Source: Rhopalosiphum padi
Taxonomy: Eukaryota > Arthropoda > Insecta > Hemiptera > Aphididae
Assembly: GCF_020882245.1 (NCBI RefSeq)
Contig: NC_083597.1
Span: 83,988,152-84,052,151, forward strand
Length of the DNA stretch: 64,000 nucleotides
Reading direction: 5' to 3'
Below, piece by piece: positions 13,970-28,900 of this stretch; the first letter of the stretch is position 1; each line of letters opens with the position of its first letter. The notes beneath the pieces are model-generated. The model made no database searches and was not told the DNA's origin. It saw only the letters and a program-made list of their open reading frames with translations. Both the position numbers and the translations under genes were made by a program.

Positions 13970-16900
13970 ATGGCAGGAAAAATGAAAGAAAATTCAAAAT
14001 ATAGCGATGAGTAAGTTTAAATGTCTAATTGTAATATTACTAAAATATAACGCTTTAATATGCTTTGTGTAGGTACAAAAAATGTTGGGTAAAACACTCA
14101 TACAAAATGAATATCTCATCAGTATACTTCGTTATTTAAATATTATTTAAAAAATATTTTAATTGCCTTTCTAACAATTAAATAACGTTTTTCTTACTAG
14201 GTATTATAACAAAATTATTAATAGAATATTTAGTAACGCATAAAAAAAAAGCCTGTTCATTTTTCTTATAATATAATTTTAATCAAAAAAGTTAATTGGA
14301 AAGTCAGTAAACCTAGTTAAAGTTATTATTTTAGTGTAATCTTTATTTTCTTTTTTTAATATAATATATTACGACATATCATTATATATATATCATAGTA
14401 AATAAAACTTTAAGTGACATTTTATGTTAAAAAAAAAACTGTACAAAAATATTTACACATCATGAACTAGAGTTATTCACTTTCAAAATAATGAATACAC
14501 ATTGTGCATTTATAATTTTGTATTATTCGAATAAACAATAATAATCAGATTCAAAGTTACAAATTGTCCATAGTTTTAGTTCGAAAGGGAGATTATATAA
14601 TTAATGGAATCTACGAAATCCTATAAAACACAAAACCCGGAATGTTTTTCTGAAACAAACTTTTTCCCTAGTTATCATGCAACCTAGTGTAATACATATA
14701 TCTAGTTAATTTTACAATATTTTTTTTAACTTATCCAGAAAACTGAATTCCAGTCAATAATCTTATGTGACATACAAATCATACAGGATAACTTATGTAA
14801 CTAACTATATTCGCATCAAACTTTAGTTCACACACAATCATCATGCGTTATGAAAATATTTTGAAAATAAATTTAGCCATTTAAGTATTCTGTGGTATGT
14901 AGTCAACTTTTTAAGCAAATTATACATAATAATACATATATTATGCTATAAAACACATGATATTAATAATTATAAATACCTATTTCTTAGAAAGATACCT
15001 AATATTAAAAATAATAAAAATACATTATGTAAAGAAAAAACGAACCTCGTTGTACAATAGGTTATTGGTACCGTGAGTTGTCGATAATTGGGTATTTTGA
15101 AATTAATTTCTCATCATATTTGTATGTGTGGTGTTGAACATTTTTATACTTATCATACTATTAGACACAAAAATTCCTATCTTCAAAAATCTGGTAAACA
15201 ATTTTATAAAATTCCACGATCTGATACTACGAAAGATTTCGTACAAGATAAATGTAAATTCATATACGATATACGATGGCCGACGAGTAGGTAATTTAGC
15301 TGCTTTGTTAAAAAATATAAAAATTATGTAAAAATAATTTTTTTGGTATAATTTTATTTATTGCATAATATGATAATATCACTACAATGTTTTATGAGTA
15401 TTAACATTGTCAATGGAAAAACAAAATGATTTTCAATATAAAAATAGTAATAGAAGAAAAGATAGAAATACTCCTTAAATTACTCATTTGATCCTACTAT
15501 TTATTTAATGGTAGCCTTTTAAATTATAAAATAATTTAATAATCTCATTAAAAATAATTACGATTATAATGATAATATTCGTAATATATTCCTGACACTA
15601 AACTAATAACAGTCTATATTTTTATGTATAATCTTTTAAGCTGTAACGTTGATGACTTTTAACATTAAAACATTTTTAAAAAACTATACACAAAAACACC
15701 TAAAATTTATCTAAATTATTATTATTTTATAATATTTAATAATATTATCGAATATCCCCTAAAACTAAGAATTTATTTTTTGAACTATGTATGTAAATAA
15801 AATTGTTATACAATATATGAACAATTTAGAAAAATAATATTATAATTTTATATTTAGGTTATATTTTATACCATAATGCCGTAATATATACACCAAAAAA
15901 ACTATAATCAAAATGTATTATGATAAAGGGTTAAATATTGACATAACGTGTCTAGCGATGATAGCGAAGGAGCAAAATGTTGTTTTTTCAAAGGCGAAAT
16001 AAAGGCTAGCTACGGTACTGGGCATGATCAATTACTTTACATTATAAAAAGAATTCAAAACATTATGAAACTTTGTAAATACTTATATGCACTTGATGTT
16101 CAATATTTATTGAGTTTTAAATTACATTCATCAAAAAACTTATTTATTTTTAGATTGAGAATCGTGACAGTTCAATTTGTGAAAGTATAAAAATATTCTT
16201 TTAAGTACAATTACATCTGTGAATATTATTTAAACTATTTAGTAACTATATACAATACAAATATTTACTATTACATATTAATTCTATTTTTCATTATGGT
16301 AAAAACATGGATAATATTATTGAATCATTAATACATAGTCATACAAACTAATGCACAAAAAAAAATAAAACTTGAATAATCAAGTGAACCCTATCGTATT
16401 AATAAATTGAAATTATCGTAGATAATGTAATCTTATTATCATTCGATAAAATATATTTTATGCAGCACCTCTTTTCAAGATATTTAATAAACGTAATATT
16501 CATAAAAATAAATTAAAAGTAAATGTGGTTTTAACCTTACAACTCGTAATACAATTTTATCTTTCCAATGAACTAACACAAAAGTGTGATGACCTCGTGC
16601 ACATTCGAATAAACGCATGACTTTTGTCTGAAAAGCATGAAGACAAAAGAACGGAAACTCATAAACCTAGAAATAATTTTCATATTTCTATGCTTTTTTT
16701 AACAAATACATACAAAATATTACCAGAATAATAAATAAAAACATTTGAATTTTTCTGATTTAAAAGTTATAATATCGTTAGAATGAGTTATAACTGTTAT
16801 AAGTATGAAAAAAATTACTTTTCTTACTTATTTTAGCCTTATTTGTCTACAGTTATTGTGTTATTTAAATGTGGTCCAAAGTCGTATGTATCTACTTTAA

Positions 16901-19900
16901 AATTTAATATTAACGTCTTAAAAAAATAGTCTTCAATATTCAATGTTAATTTGTAAAAATCAATACGTATAACAAACCATTTATCACACGTTTGATGACA
17001 TAGAAAGAGATACTATACATAAAAGTATGTTAAGGTAAATCAAAAGCATTCAATTCATTTTGAGGATTTTTAAATATATTATGAAAAGTATTTTAACTAT
17101 CAATTGCATTGGAATCATAAAATAATATGAATGATTTAAAAGAATATAACATGAAAAATATGCTTGCCTTGATGCTTGAAAAGTATCATACTTATTCAAA
17201 TTGAAACCTTAGAAATGAATCACTGAATGAACGCCATTTTCTGTTTTAGCTCTCTTTCATCTTTAAACGAATCAACCGGGTCGTTAAACAGATCGTACAA
17301 TGATATTTCTGAGCACGAAAATGGTATATACGTCATAGTAAGGTGAGTTAAATTACAAAGTTGATTTTTTTTATTCATAAATAAAAAAATTGTTCTTAAA
17401 AATAATTTTATCAATTTTCAATAATTTCTTTACATTAGATCTCGACCATTAAGCACCAAAGAAAATAGAGCAAGTGAACCATCAATTGTATCGTTTCCGG
17501 GAAATGGGCGTATTTTGGTGAGTTGTATAATACTATAATGTGTATATTTTTTATAGGCATACTTACAAATGTTAAATAAAATGAAATGTTGAATAAAATG
17601 TTTAATGAGAATTAACATACAGTTACAATAGGAAAAAATTAAGTTCCATTATTTTCAAACAATATCATGCCATTGGTATTGATATGTATATATCTACTAC
17701 GCCCTTGATATTATTATATTCTATATTTTTTAATAGAAAGGTCACACGGCGTGTTGAGTATGCAATTTAACGACACTTATGTGTAGATTTCTCCTAATAA
17801 TATTAAATGCACAATGATAAATTCAATGAATGTATAAATTGGATACAAACAGTATGAAGTAATAATTTTTAAGTTTAATAATGTTTTATTTTATGAATAC
17901 ATTTATATTAACAAAAAAAAAATAATAATAATGCCTCATTCAGACAAAAATTTATCACGATAAAAATACATATATTTTTTTAAATAAATAAATACTTGTT
18001 TATTACTTATATAATAAACTTCTTACTAATCCACATTTTTCTTTTTTGACATGGATAATTTGGCGTTGTGCTTATGTAATTTAATTAATAAGAAATATAA
18101 TCAATAAAAATTTAAAATTAGATTGATTATTTATATTTATTAATAATAATATAAGCTATATTTATTCTATTTATTTTTATTTTTTGTCAAAATATAATAA
18201 AAATTACAATATATACATAAATAAGTACAGTAAGTAATTTCGCTTGGTATAAAGTGACGAGAATAAAAGATTTGGGAGGAACATTCAGTAGTCGAAATGG
18301 GACATTTTGGCGTGGCCGTTTTGGCGTGGCCGTTATGGCGTAGCCGTTTTGGCATGAAGCCATTTTGGCGTTAGGCCGTTTTGGCGTAAAATACTTCTTT
18401 TTATTTTATCAAAATTTTTTATTATTATTTATACAATTTAAAATAATTCAGTTGATTAAAAAAATATAATTAAAAATTTATAGTTAAAAAAATTACTAAA
18501 AAACATTATTAAAATTATTTATTATTATTTATACAATTAAAAAAAATCAGTCTATAAAAAAAATATAATTAAAAATTCATAGTTAAAAAACTTACTATTG
18601 TAAAGAAATATTATGTGCTACACCTCTTAAATATGTTAACATGTCTCGTGTATCTGATTCTTGAATTATTTTTAATAATAGTTTATCTGTGTCAATATAT
18701 TTTTTAAGTTTTTTAGGAGGAGATCTTCCTGATTCCAATTGTAATAAATATGTATCCCTTCCAGCTTGAATCTTTTTTAAGCACGTTATAAATGACCATA
18801 ATGTAGGATGGAAAAAATGATAAACTTATCGCACGGCAGAAAAGAATCGATGAAGGTATACTATTATTAAACATACGTAGGTATCACTAAAAACGTAGAT
18901 AATCAAGTCAATCGATAGTATAGGTACAATGTCGTCTGGTCAACTGGTTAATTTTTATTTTTATAAACGTCCATAGGGCTCAAGTACAGCATAGTAATAC
19001 AAACTTATCATTAAATTATTAAATTCCAACAATACAATAAATATTATTAAAAAATAAAAATATATATACTTATAATAGTAAAATAGAAATATTAGTAAAT
19101 TAATTAATATAATAATCTGAAACATTTACGCCGAAACGGCCTAACGCCAAAATGGCTTCATGCCAAAACGGCTACGCCATAACGGCCACGCCAAAACGGC
19201 CACGCCAAAATGTCCTAGATCCCTCAGTAGTGCCATCCGACAGGTTACATTAGGAAATCTCTAGGCCAGTTTCGTTTTAGACGTCTCTGGGGGGGGGTTC
19301 TGGGGATTGTGCGAGAGAAAAATCAGTTTATTAACGGATTAATATGATGGGATAACTTTGAATGAAAAGTGATGTGGTATGATTTGGTTAATTGGAAAAG
19401 CATTGATATTATAATTTAATGAAAAGTATTGGATATTTTACATTCTTATTTTTACAGTTAACTTCAAAACGAAAGTCTAACATATTGTACATAAATATGT
19501 AATCTATTAAATTGTCACGTTAATTAATTGTGTGTTTAATTTACCAATAGTTTCCCAAATAGTAAAAATATTTTATATTATAATAATTTAATTTAAAAAA
19601 AATATATTAATTTTTTTTTTCCAATACCACTATAAAATAATTGTAGTTGTCTTGTATAATGTATATAGAATATACACATATTCAACATATTATTTTAAAT
19701 GTTCATAATACATAGATCTAATTACAATAATGTAAATTTACGAAGCGCTAATAACCAAGTAAAATAAACAAAGTAAAGATAAATTTATAAAAAACTAGTT
19801 ATTAGTTATTAAGGAAAATTAACGATTTTTTTTCTATTTTAGAACTTTTTATAATTTTATCTTGTCGATTTTGTATTTAATGAGTTAACTATGATTAATT

Positions 19901-22900
19901 ATTAGACATTAATGATTTTTAAGCCAAAGAGACTAAAAAATGTGTAGTATGCTCTTAATTAATTGATAACTATCAAAGCTTTTTTTATCTAATTAACTAA
20001 ATACATAATAGATACATAATAAATATTTTAAAAAATTGATTCTTCACAACATTTTTATTTTATTCAAATCTACTATCATTTTCTGAATTCTGACGTATAA
20101 ACAAAAAAATATTTGAATACTAACTAATAATCACCTATACTAGGATACTACATTTTTATATTTTTAATTGCATTTTTCACTTATATAATATAATGAAATA
20201 TTAAATTACCAAGTTAATTATTAGTCAATTTTTTCTATCGGGACTTGATAAAAATAGTTAAAATTTAATAAAATACATTATTCAAATAAATAAACATTTC
20301 TTATTAAAGTATATTATTACGTATAAAATTATTTACTTATAATTATTCTTAAAGTATACTGAGTAATATTCAGCTGTATGCTTAAATCATGTTATGCTTT
20401 ATTTAAATATTAAGTTATTAAATGATAATATTTTTGATAGATAATATTATGTATTATAATATAATATTACTTCTATCTATTGACAAACATTAGCATTAAT
20501 ATTTACAACTCGAAAATAAAAATGTACATAGTTACATATATAATTGCATTATATACTCAATATTATTATTATTTTGTTTTAGTTTCATAAAGATTATCAA
20601 GATATTTTATTAAGAATTAAAATCGACTCCATCCTCTGATATTTTAATTTAATAATAATTTTTATTCTCAAATTATAAACTATAATTTCTTATATTTAGC
20701 TCATAAATTAATAGACTGTTCAGTGTTCAATTTGTATAATATGAATTAAATAAAAAACAGCTTAAGAATTATAATAAATTATAATACATTTTTGACTGGA
20801 AGAGAAAGAAATTTTACTTCTTACCTATTTTAATTATTTCCTTATTTAATATCCTCAATCTAAACTTTACACAATTATAATTAACAAACCATTACTTTGA
20901 AGTTAGGTCTATGTATAGGTACTATTAATTTTCCAAAAATATTATATTTGACAGACAATTTCAAATTAAATGTTGTAGTTTTAAAATTGAAAGATGAAAC
21001 TATAAAAATAAATTATGAAAGAAATACTAATTAATGCTTACATAATTAAAATAAATATACATTATTGTTTTATCAAGTAACAAAAAGATTTTCAAAAAAA
21101 GAAACAAGTTTTTTTTTTTTAATATTGAGAAATGTTTGTTTAAAGAATCCATTGTATCTACATATTTGTATACAACTACAAAGCTTTTTTATATTTTTAT
21201 ATTAAAACGTCGCGCGTCGTATGTAAACGTAAACAATTAAATCTAATATTAAAAATAACATATTTAAAACTGATGCTATTTTTATTTTAATAGTAAAGAA
21301 TATTTTGTCTAATAATAATGTCATAATAATAAGAACCATATTTTTATACATTTTAATGATAAAATATATCATAAGTATAGTTAAAATTTTTACATGTCTA
21401 TATATATTATTTCGGTAGTTGTTAAAAAATAATAATTGTACGACATATTATTTGATTTATTTCAATAATATCATTTTTCAAAATATAGTATATTTTAATA
21501 ATCTAAGCAGGCATCTACACACTAAATTATAAAAATGTTCGATACCAACTATCCAACAGAACACAAATAAGTTTTAAATATGGTTTTTTATGAAATGAAA
21601 ATATACCGCATCATTTTCATTGTTAATCTAAAAATATCAATTTAAAATCTTAGTCTGATAAAGTTGTATGACTTATGAATATATATATATATATTCATAT
21701 AATATAATGTGATGTAAGAATTGTGGAATATACTATTATTATTTATTCATATTATTCAATTAATTACTATGGTATTTGATATTTGATATTTTAATTATAC
21801 TTCGTAGTGTCACTCGATTCGTTATCTAATGTTTTAGGTGGAAGGTTTTCAAACAATCGGTGGATCTAATGGTCCTAAATCTAAACTGTTCTCTTTTAAT
21901 GTCGTATTCGAACCGGCATCCACGCAAGAAGACATATTTCAGTATTCGGGCATCAAGAAGCTCATCGAAATGGCGGCCGAAGGCTTCAACACCACTTGCT
22001 TTTGTTACGGACAAACCGGCAGCGGTAAAACCCACACACTTACGGGGCCACCAGGAATGGTGAGTTTTGATAAAATTATAAAAATAAATTCTCTACGAAA
22101 CACAACTTCATGTACAACATTGATAAAATTTAATCTTGTGAATATTATATTTTGGTGATGTGATGTATGATTATATTATATCTCTTGGTTTGGAAAAAAT
22201 ATTGTTTAATTGATTAATTCTTTTTACGATATTATGATAAAATATTGTAAAAATGTAAATTAACAAATAACGATATAGTTTTCGATGTAAAAAATATTTT
22301 ATAGTAAAAATGAGATCTGAAAATGCAGTAATTTTCGCTGGTAATGTTTTTGGTTATATGGTTTATATTGAGTTGCTAAAAATCAATAAAAATCAATTAA
22401 TAAAAAGGTAGATCGGCTATGTAGAGGTGGAAAAGACAGCTTGTTTGTTTGCTTTCCCAAAGTGTTATATGAAAAATGCTGATCAGGTGATGGATGTATT
22501 TGGTACCCTATACGTTATTTATAGCGAAGCGTTTCGCGTCGTCCGCCTTCGAAAAAGAAACTCGGGTCATCTCTTTATGTGTTTAAATATATGCGTGTAT
22601 TATGTATGATAATATATGTATATTGTATATGATAATATAATTTTAATACATCCTTCGGTGCTCGGCTCGGACGGTGTTTGGACGTGTTGGTATTCACTTG
22701 TTACGGCAAGGTGGTCGTCGTTTTTCGCCGTCTGTTCAATTTCCTCTATACCAACACGGGAAATTACTACCTGCCTACAACACCTCGTCGTGTCCACGTC
22801 TGCTATTTAATACCCAAACGCGCACTTTGATTTCAATATTCTGCATATCTCTGATAATACATTACCTAAGTGAATATCTTATGAAACTACATAACCCATA

Positions 22901-25900
22901 ACCCGCAGACAACCCATACCTATCATACACATGCTTGTCAGCGTGTAGTGAAAGGGGTGGTGGTATGTGTGAGTGCGTGTTTTGTAAATATTTTCTGTCA
23001 CACAAAATTCAAAATACATAACAAATTAAAATAAGTACGGTTATTATATAATACCAATGTCATACCTACGATAAAATGATATCGAATACGTATAAGTTTA
23101 TACTGACTACAACCGGTGATTATTTTTTTAAGCGTCTTCGTACAAAGTCTATTATTATAATGTATTGTTCGTCGAAATATCTGTGTACCTGCAAATATCT
23201 ATAAATATAAAATGTAAATAATGAAATAAATAATATAAAACAATTAGTACATACAATATAGAATATTTTAATAATTTAATAGTATTGAGTGATTCACCAA
23301 ACGTACTCACTCCCTTTCCTTTAATAATGCAGTCAATCTAAATCTAATTTTTGAAATTCTTAAATATACTTGAAATCTATATAACTGAATACTCAATATT
23401 TTTTTGTACCATCTAATTTTAAAGTTCAATGATCAAAAACTACTCGTTTGGATTTTAATTTTAATGCACGACAATTTAAAAAAATATATATCTTCTGAAT
23501 AATTTAGAATAAAAAAGGGTGTATCTTATTTGAAAAATAGAAGTGTTTTTATGTCCACGAGAGTACCTATATATGGTAAGTATTATCAAAATTCCAAAAA
23601 TCAGAATTTAAATATACTTGATGTATCACTTTATATATTTATATTATATATATTATTTTAATCAACGTTAAATTATATTTATATTAGGATTATATAGAAT
23701 ATATAGATCTTGATTTAAAAAATACGTACTTTTATTTAGTTCCATAAAATGCATATGTCATGCTTATTTCTTAGAAACTAATATAAATGTATTCCTAGAT
23801 AAAAGTAATTCATCAGCTTAATATTAGGTACTGAACACTATGTATTGTTTTGAATACGATATGCAACATGTCCATCTGCCATACAAAAACGTAAACGCTT
23901 AAAATTTGTCCGTTGTGTGGATATTCTGTAAACCCAAACAACTTACAGTGATAAATTACAGACTTGTGTCCAAGTGAAATATATTATTTTAATATGACAA
24001 ACATAAACCACCGTAAATCATACGCAATCATATTCACATTCAAAATTATACTCATTGAGAATTGTATTAGTTTAATTTGACTCCATTCCCATCAGCAATA
24101 ATTTAGGTTTTAAAATGATTTTAATTCCAAATAAAATATTACTCTCATACTTATTTTAATTGTATTCAATGTTATGTTTTTTTTCTCATCGCCCATTTCT
24201 CAATTATTATAATTGTACAATAGATTTAAAAATACAAATTTATTCGTATTCCTAATGTCTATTAATTTTACGAATTATCTAAATTTCTAAAGCTATGGCA
24301 ATTTCTTATTTATTTCAACGTTCGACTTTGTAGCTATCATCAATTTATGATATTCAATTTTCTTTTTCAATATTAATAGTTGATACTTGATATGCTAATT
24401 AAATAAACTTGAGTTTGAAAATACTAAATAATAATATAATTATAATATTATAATTTATACTGGTATATTCAGCTTATTTTTACATGAATATTTCAAATTT
24501 TATAATCTTTTTTATCTTAATTATTATTTTATCAAATTATCATAAAAGTAACTTATCCAATTAAAATGTAATTTACATTATTATGATCTACTTTTACTGA
24601 TATATACTTTAACTCTCCACGACAAACAAATTTCAAGTATTGGTCTTAAATACATATACATAATTAATATATTCAGTAATTATCAAGTTCCCGTTTAAAT
24701 AATAACTTTTGAAATACAATATTCTATCTAAAATTAATTTGATTATTTTTAGTTTTTCAACAAGCGCATTGAACCGTTTTCCGTGGATCATGGTTTAGTA
24801 TTTCGATCATTTATGTACCTGTTTCGATTGGTGCAACAACGACAAGATCTTCATTTCGTACTCAAAGCTTCATTCCTAGAAATTTACAACGAAAAAGTAA
24901 TTTACTGAACCATATTATATAATATTATACTTATTCATTTTATTGAAAAATTATTACTTATACACATTTCTATATACAAATCAATATAGAGTTCATTGAA
25001 CTCAGATATTTTTTTATTATTTGTGATGGGTTTGAATGAAGCGTTCCACTCAACTTCAATAAACTTTAAATATTAATATATTATTATATTCACCTTCGAC
25101 ATGTCCAGTCATTGAACCTTAAAAAAAACATTTTATACAGCTTTTATGCAACAAAAATAAGTTTAACGACATAGACAAATATTAATACCATTCATTGAAC
25201 CCGTAAGTGATATATTTAATTTAATTTAATGTTAAAAAAAATATATATGATATAGGTAATAGATTTATTAAATCCTGGAACTGTCAGAAAACCATTAGAC
25301 GTAAGATGGTCCAGGAAAGCACGTAACTTTTATGTCGATAACTTGTTTATGGTGGACTGTGAAGAATTAGATGACCTACAAGCTGTACTAGAAGAAGGTA
25401 ATAAATCCTAAATTTATTAAAAAAAAAAAACTATTTTTATTGTTTTTCCAAATGAAATAATACCAATAAATTAGTACTTACTTATGTAAAACATTACTAC
25501 AGTTAACTTATCAATGCATAGTGAATTGAATAAATATACTCGTAATAAAGTCAATCGTATTTTTCACGCAAATCAATATTATTTATATTTAAATTCCATG
25601 ATATGTATTAATGCAATTAGGCAATTATTGAACTTTTAAAATTTTGAAAAATATTTAATATAGGCATGAAAAACAGAACGGTAGGGAGCCATAATATGAA
25701 CGAATGTTCCAGTAGGAGTCATACGATGTTAACGGTATATATTACGTCCGAACAACAAGTGAGTACCAATTTATTTATGGATGAGCATTTAATTTATATT
25801 AAATTATTTTAACTCATTCTTAGGATATAATTACCGATATTATATTATCCATTGGATTTCATTAATTTTAAGTAGTGCCAAAGTTTATTTTCTACATTTG

Positions 25901-28900
25901 GATTATTTGTTTAAAAGTTCAAATAATAAACTATATTCGACGAAATGTATACAAAAAAATAAAATCAACATTTTCATTTTTAATAAATATATAAAAATAT
26001 TCATATTGTTAAAATATTGTTCAATTTATCAAAAGCCATCTGGATTTGTAGAGTATATTGTATTAGTACAATAAGTAATAAGCCATTAAATAGTAATATA
26101 GTTACGCTCCAAGTGATTAAAAATCTTAAGCCTTATTCGATACCATTTAATTATTTTACTCTAGTAGATACTGAGTATCGTTTAATAATTTAATGTCTTA
26201 ACTTCCACATCTATAACCTCCCTCCATTGTAATTGTGTTTAAAATATTTTCAATATCTTATATATTTTGTAACTCATTGACACTGTTTATTCCTCTCAAA
26301 CACGCAATAACATTTTTCCATATTATCTAAACATTCTAAACCAATAAATATTATTATTAATAACATTATTTTATTATAGCTAGTTTATATAAATAATTTA
26401 TTAACATAACTAAATTTGTAACTAACATGAACGTTGGAAAGCCACTAAAAGCCAAATGGACAGTGGTAGAATCTATGAATTAAATAATATTGTATTATTA
26501 TAATATTTAAATTATTATTATAATTACTGTTCTTAATACTTGAAGAATTTTCAAAAGAAAATATTAAATTTTATTTTACAATTTAATTGCCATTACGTCA
26601 TAATAATTTATGCTTCATACAGTTACAAGAATATATCTTATCTCTTTATTTTTTTTTTCTTGGTAAACGGACACAAATCAATTTATTATGATTTTAAGTT
26701 TTTATTTTTATTTTTTACAGTAATATTTATTGGTCAATAAAATTTATTTTTATATTACTTCAAAGTTTAAGTAGTAATTTTTCAGTGATTTTAAAACTAT
26801 GTTTTTCCAAATGAACATTTTAACAATAAACCATTGTGTGCTAAAATGTATCAAAATGTGTTTACACATTATGAATACATACTGTATGATATTTTGGAAA
26901 ACATAATCAATTAATATGTTAACCGTATTATTTACAATCAAACATATTATAAAATATTTCTTAAAATATATTTTAAGTGTACCTACGTAGGTATACACTC
27001 TACATTATTGTAGTAAAAAATTACAAAAATATATTCACAATACTTATAATTAAACAATATTGTCACAAACTATTTCATAAATTATACTTAGAATATACTG
27101 TATAATATTATTGCAAAGTTTTATTGAAATTATATTGACAATAATCAAAAACTTTCCAAACACATGCTTAAAATTGTGTAACATTAATTAATTTTTCTCA
27201 CAACATTTTGCTGTGTATATTATATATATTATTTACTTCCTAAATAACTGTAATTACGAATTTCAATAAATAAACATATTCAGTAAGACTATAGTAGCAT
27301 TATTACCACGTACATGCTACATAATAATTACCTGAAATTTTGTAAATTAAATTATTTATCACATAATTATTGCATATGTGAAAATAAATAATTTTAACCG
27401 AAAGCGATTAGGTGGATTAGTAAGATTAATTTGTACAAACATAACTAAGAGCAATTATTAATAAAACTACATCAATAGAAATCTAATTTGTAGTCAAGTC
27501 TAATATAATATACTACATATTAAAATATCCCCATTTTTTGTCATTTTTTTATTTTAAGTTAAATAATGTTATCTCTTAGGGTACTAGTATAAAAATCTGG
27601 GTTATAGTGAATATTCATTATGGTAAAAAAAATGTTATATCAAGTGTAGATATAAGTACCTACTTATTTTAATCTTAAATATTACTTATAAACAATATTT
27701 TCCTACTTAATTTTCTTAATTATTTTTAACGACAAAATACTTCAACTTTAAGATTATTAGTCTAGCATGATATTTTATAGTGCTTTTGTATTATTAACTA
27801 TAGTTTAAAATAAAAAAAAAATGTGAAAATCGAAACATACGTTACCATACGTTTACATTATTTAATATTTTCTAAAATATAAAATGACTTTCAATTACTA
27901 TCGATTTGTTTTGATTTTATAATTAAGTACATATAATACATATAATAATGTGTGTTTATTATTTTAAATATTTTTACTTTTTAGATATCTGAAGACGGTG
28001 TTTTTATCACGAAACAGGGAAAAATTAATTTTGTTGATTTAGCTGGCAGTGAAATGACTAAAAAAACCATGAGCGAAGGAAAAACTTTAGAAGAAGCAAA
28101 TAATATCAACAAAAGCTTAATGGTTCTAGGTAGTACATCTTTATATATGTGTGTGTGTGGGTGTGTGTGTGTCTAATTTCCATGCACTCGTATTACATAA
28201 AATATATTTTATAGTTAATGGCGTTGATGCACCTCATCGCCAATGAATATATTATACAATTAATTTATAGATACACTAATATATACAAATTATACACAAA
28301 CAAGTACAACATCTGGTCCAATTTTGATTCCAAATTATTTCAATAGTTAATTCATATTATATCAATAGTAAATCCAAAAATTAAATTAATAATATTATAA
28401 TGTTATTTATTTACAATAAGGTGCATCAACGATAATTTAAGTAGGGACCTACTTAACCTACTTATTATTAAATATTTATTGAATTGTAGTATTCATCGTA
28501 TTCATTATACGTATACTTCTATTGATTACCATTTAATAGAATAAAACAGTTAAGCATAGAAAAAATGTGTCAATCTAATAACTGTAATAAACGCATAGTT
28601 AAAAAACGGTTTAAATGTTATTTTAAGTTCCTTTCAAATAACTATAATATTACATACAAAAAGGTTTTCATCTATTTTCACCATCATTTTCACATTGTTG
28701 TCATACCAAATATATTAAATTAAATAATTTTTGATAATCATCAGGCCTCGGGGTCTTCAACTTTTTAATCGATATGTCACGATGGAATTGTTGGTTGAAT
28801 AGTCGAGGTCAACCTTTTGGTAGCCGTTGAATAAATAATAAAGATATTTTCTTGGGGTCATCATTCCACAAAAATAAAAATAGAAAACATTACCCTTTCG

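Larger units (their letters stand above)
18285..19231. mobile_element. Mutator-like (MULE) non-autonomous element with 90-bp TIRs and 8-bp TSD
   Basis: The element body (18293-19223, 931 bp) is flanked on both sides by the direct repeat TCAGTAGT (18285-18292 and 19224-19231). Its ends are inverted repeats: about 18302-18391 matches the reverse complement of about 19125-19214 with a single mismatch noticed. The repeats are built from a short unit, GCCGTTTTGGCGTG and variants, repeated about six times. Long TIRs and an 8-11 bp target duplication are what MULEs show, and an internal transposase C-terminal fragment on the minus strand supports that class. It sits in intron 3 of the kinesin gene. 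It is not autonomous, because most of the transposase is missing. Confidence 0.8.
17518..21837 (+). other. Intron 3 of the KIF12-like gene
   Basis: 4.3 kb intron with GTGAGT donor and TTTTAG acceptor. Apart from the MULE-like element (18293-19223) it is plain AT-rich sequence. A perfect AT palindrome (ATGAATATATATATATAT and its mirror) sits at about 21675-21700, and a nine-G run lies just outside the element near 19289. Confidence 0.6.

Noticed and set aside
15948..16190. 80-codon frame beginning MSSDDSEGAKCCFF in kinesin intron 1
   Set aside because: The apparent start is not an ATG context I can support, and the second half is low-complexity; it does not match kinesin exon phases.
28744..28830. 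Single hAT-like terminus (GGGTCTTCAAC and GAGGTCAACCTTTTGG)
   Set aside because: No partner inverted repeat or target duplication was found nearby, so an element cannot be delimited.
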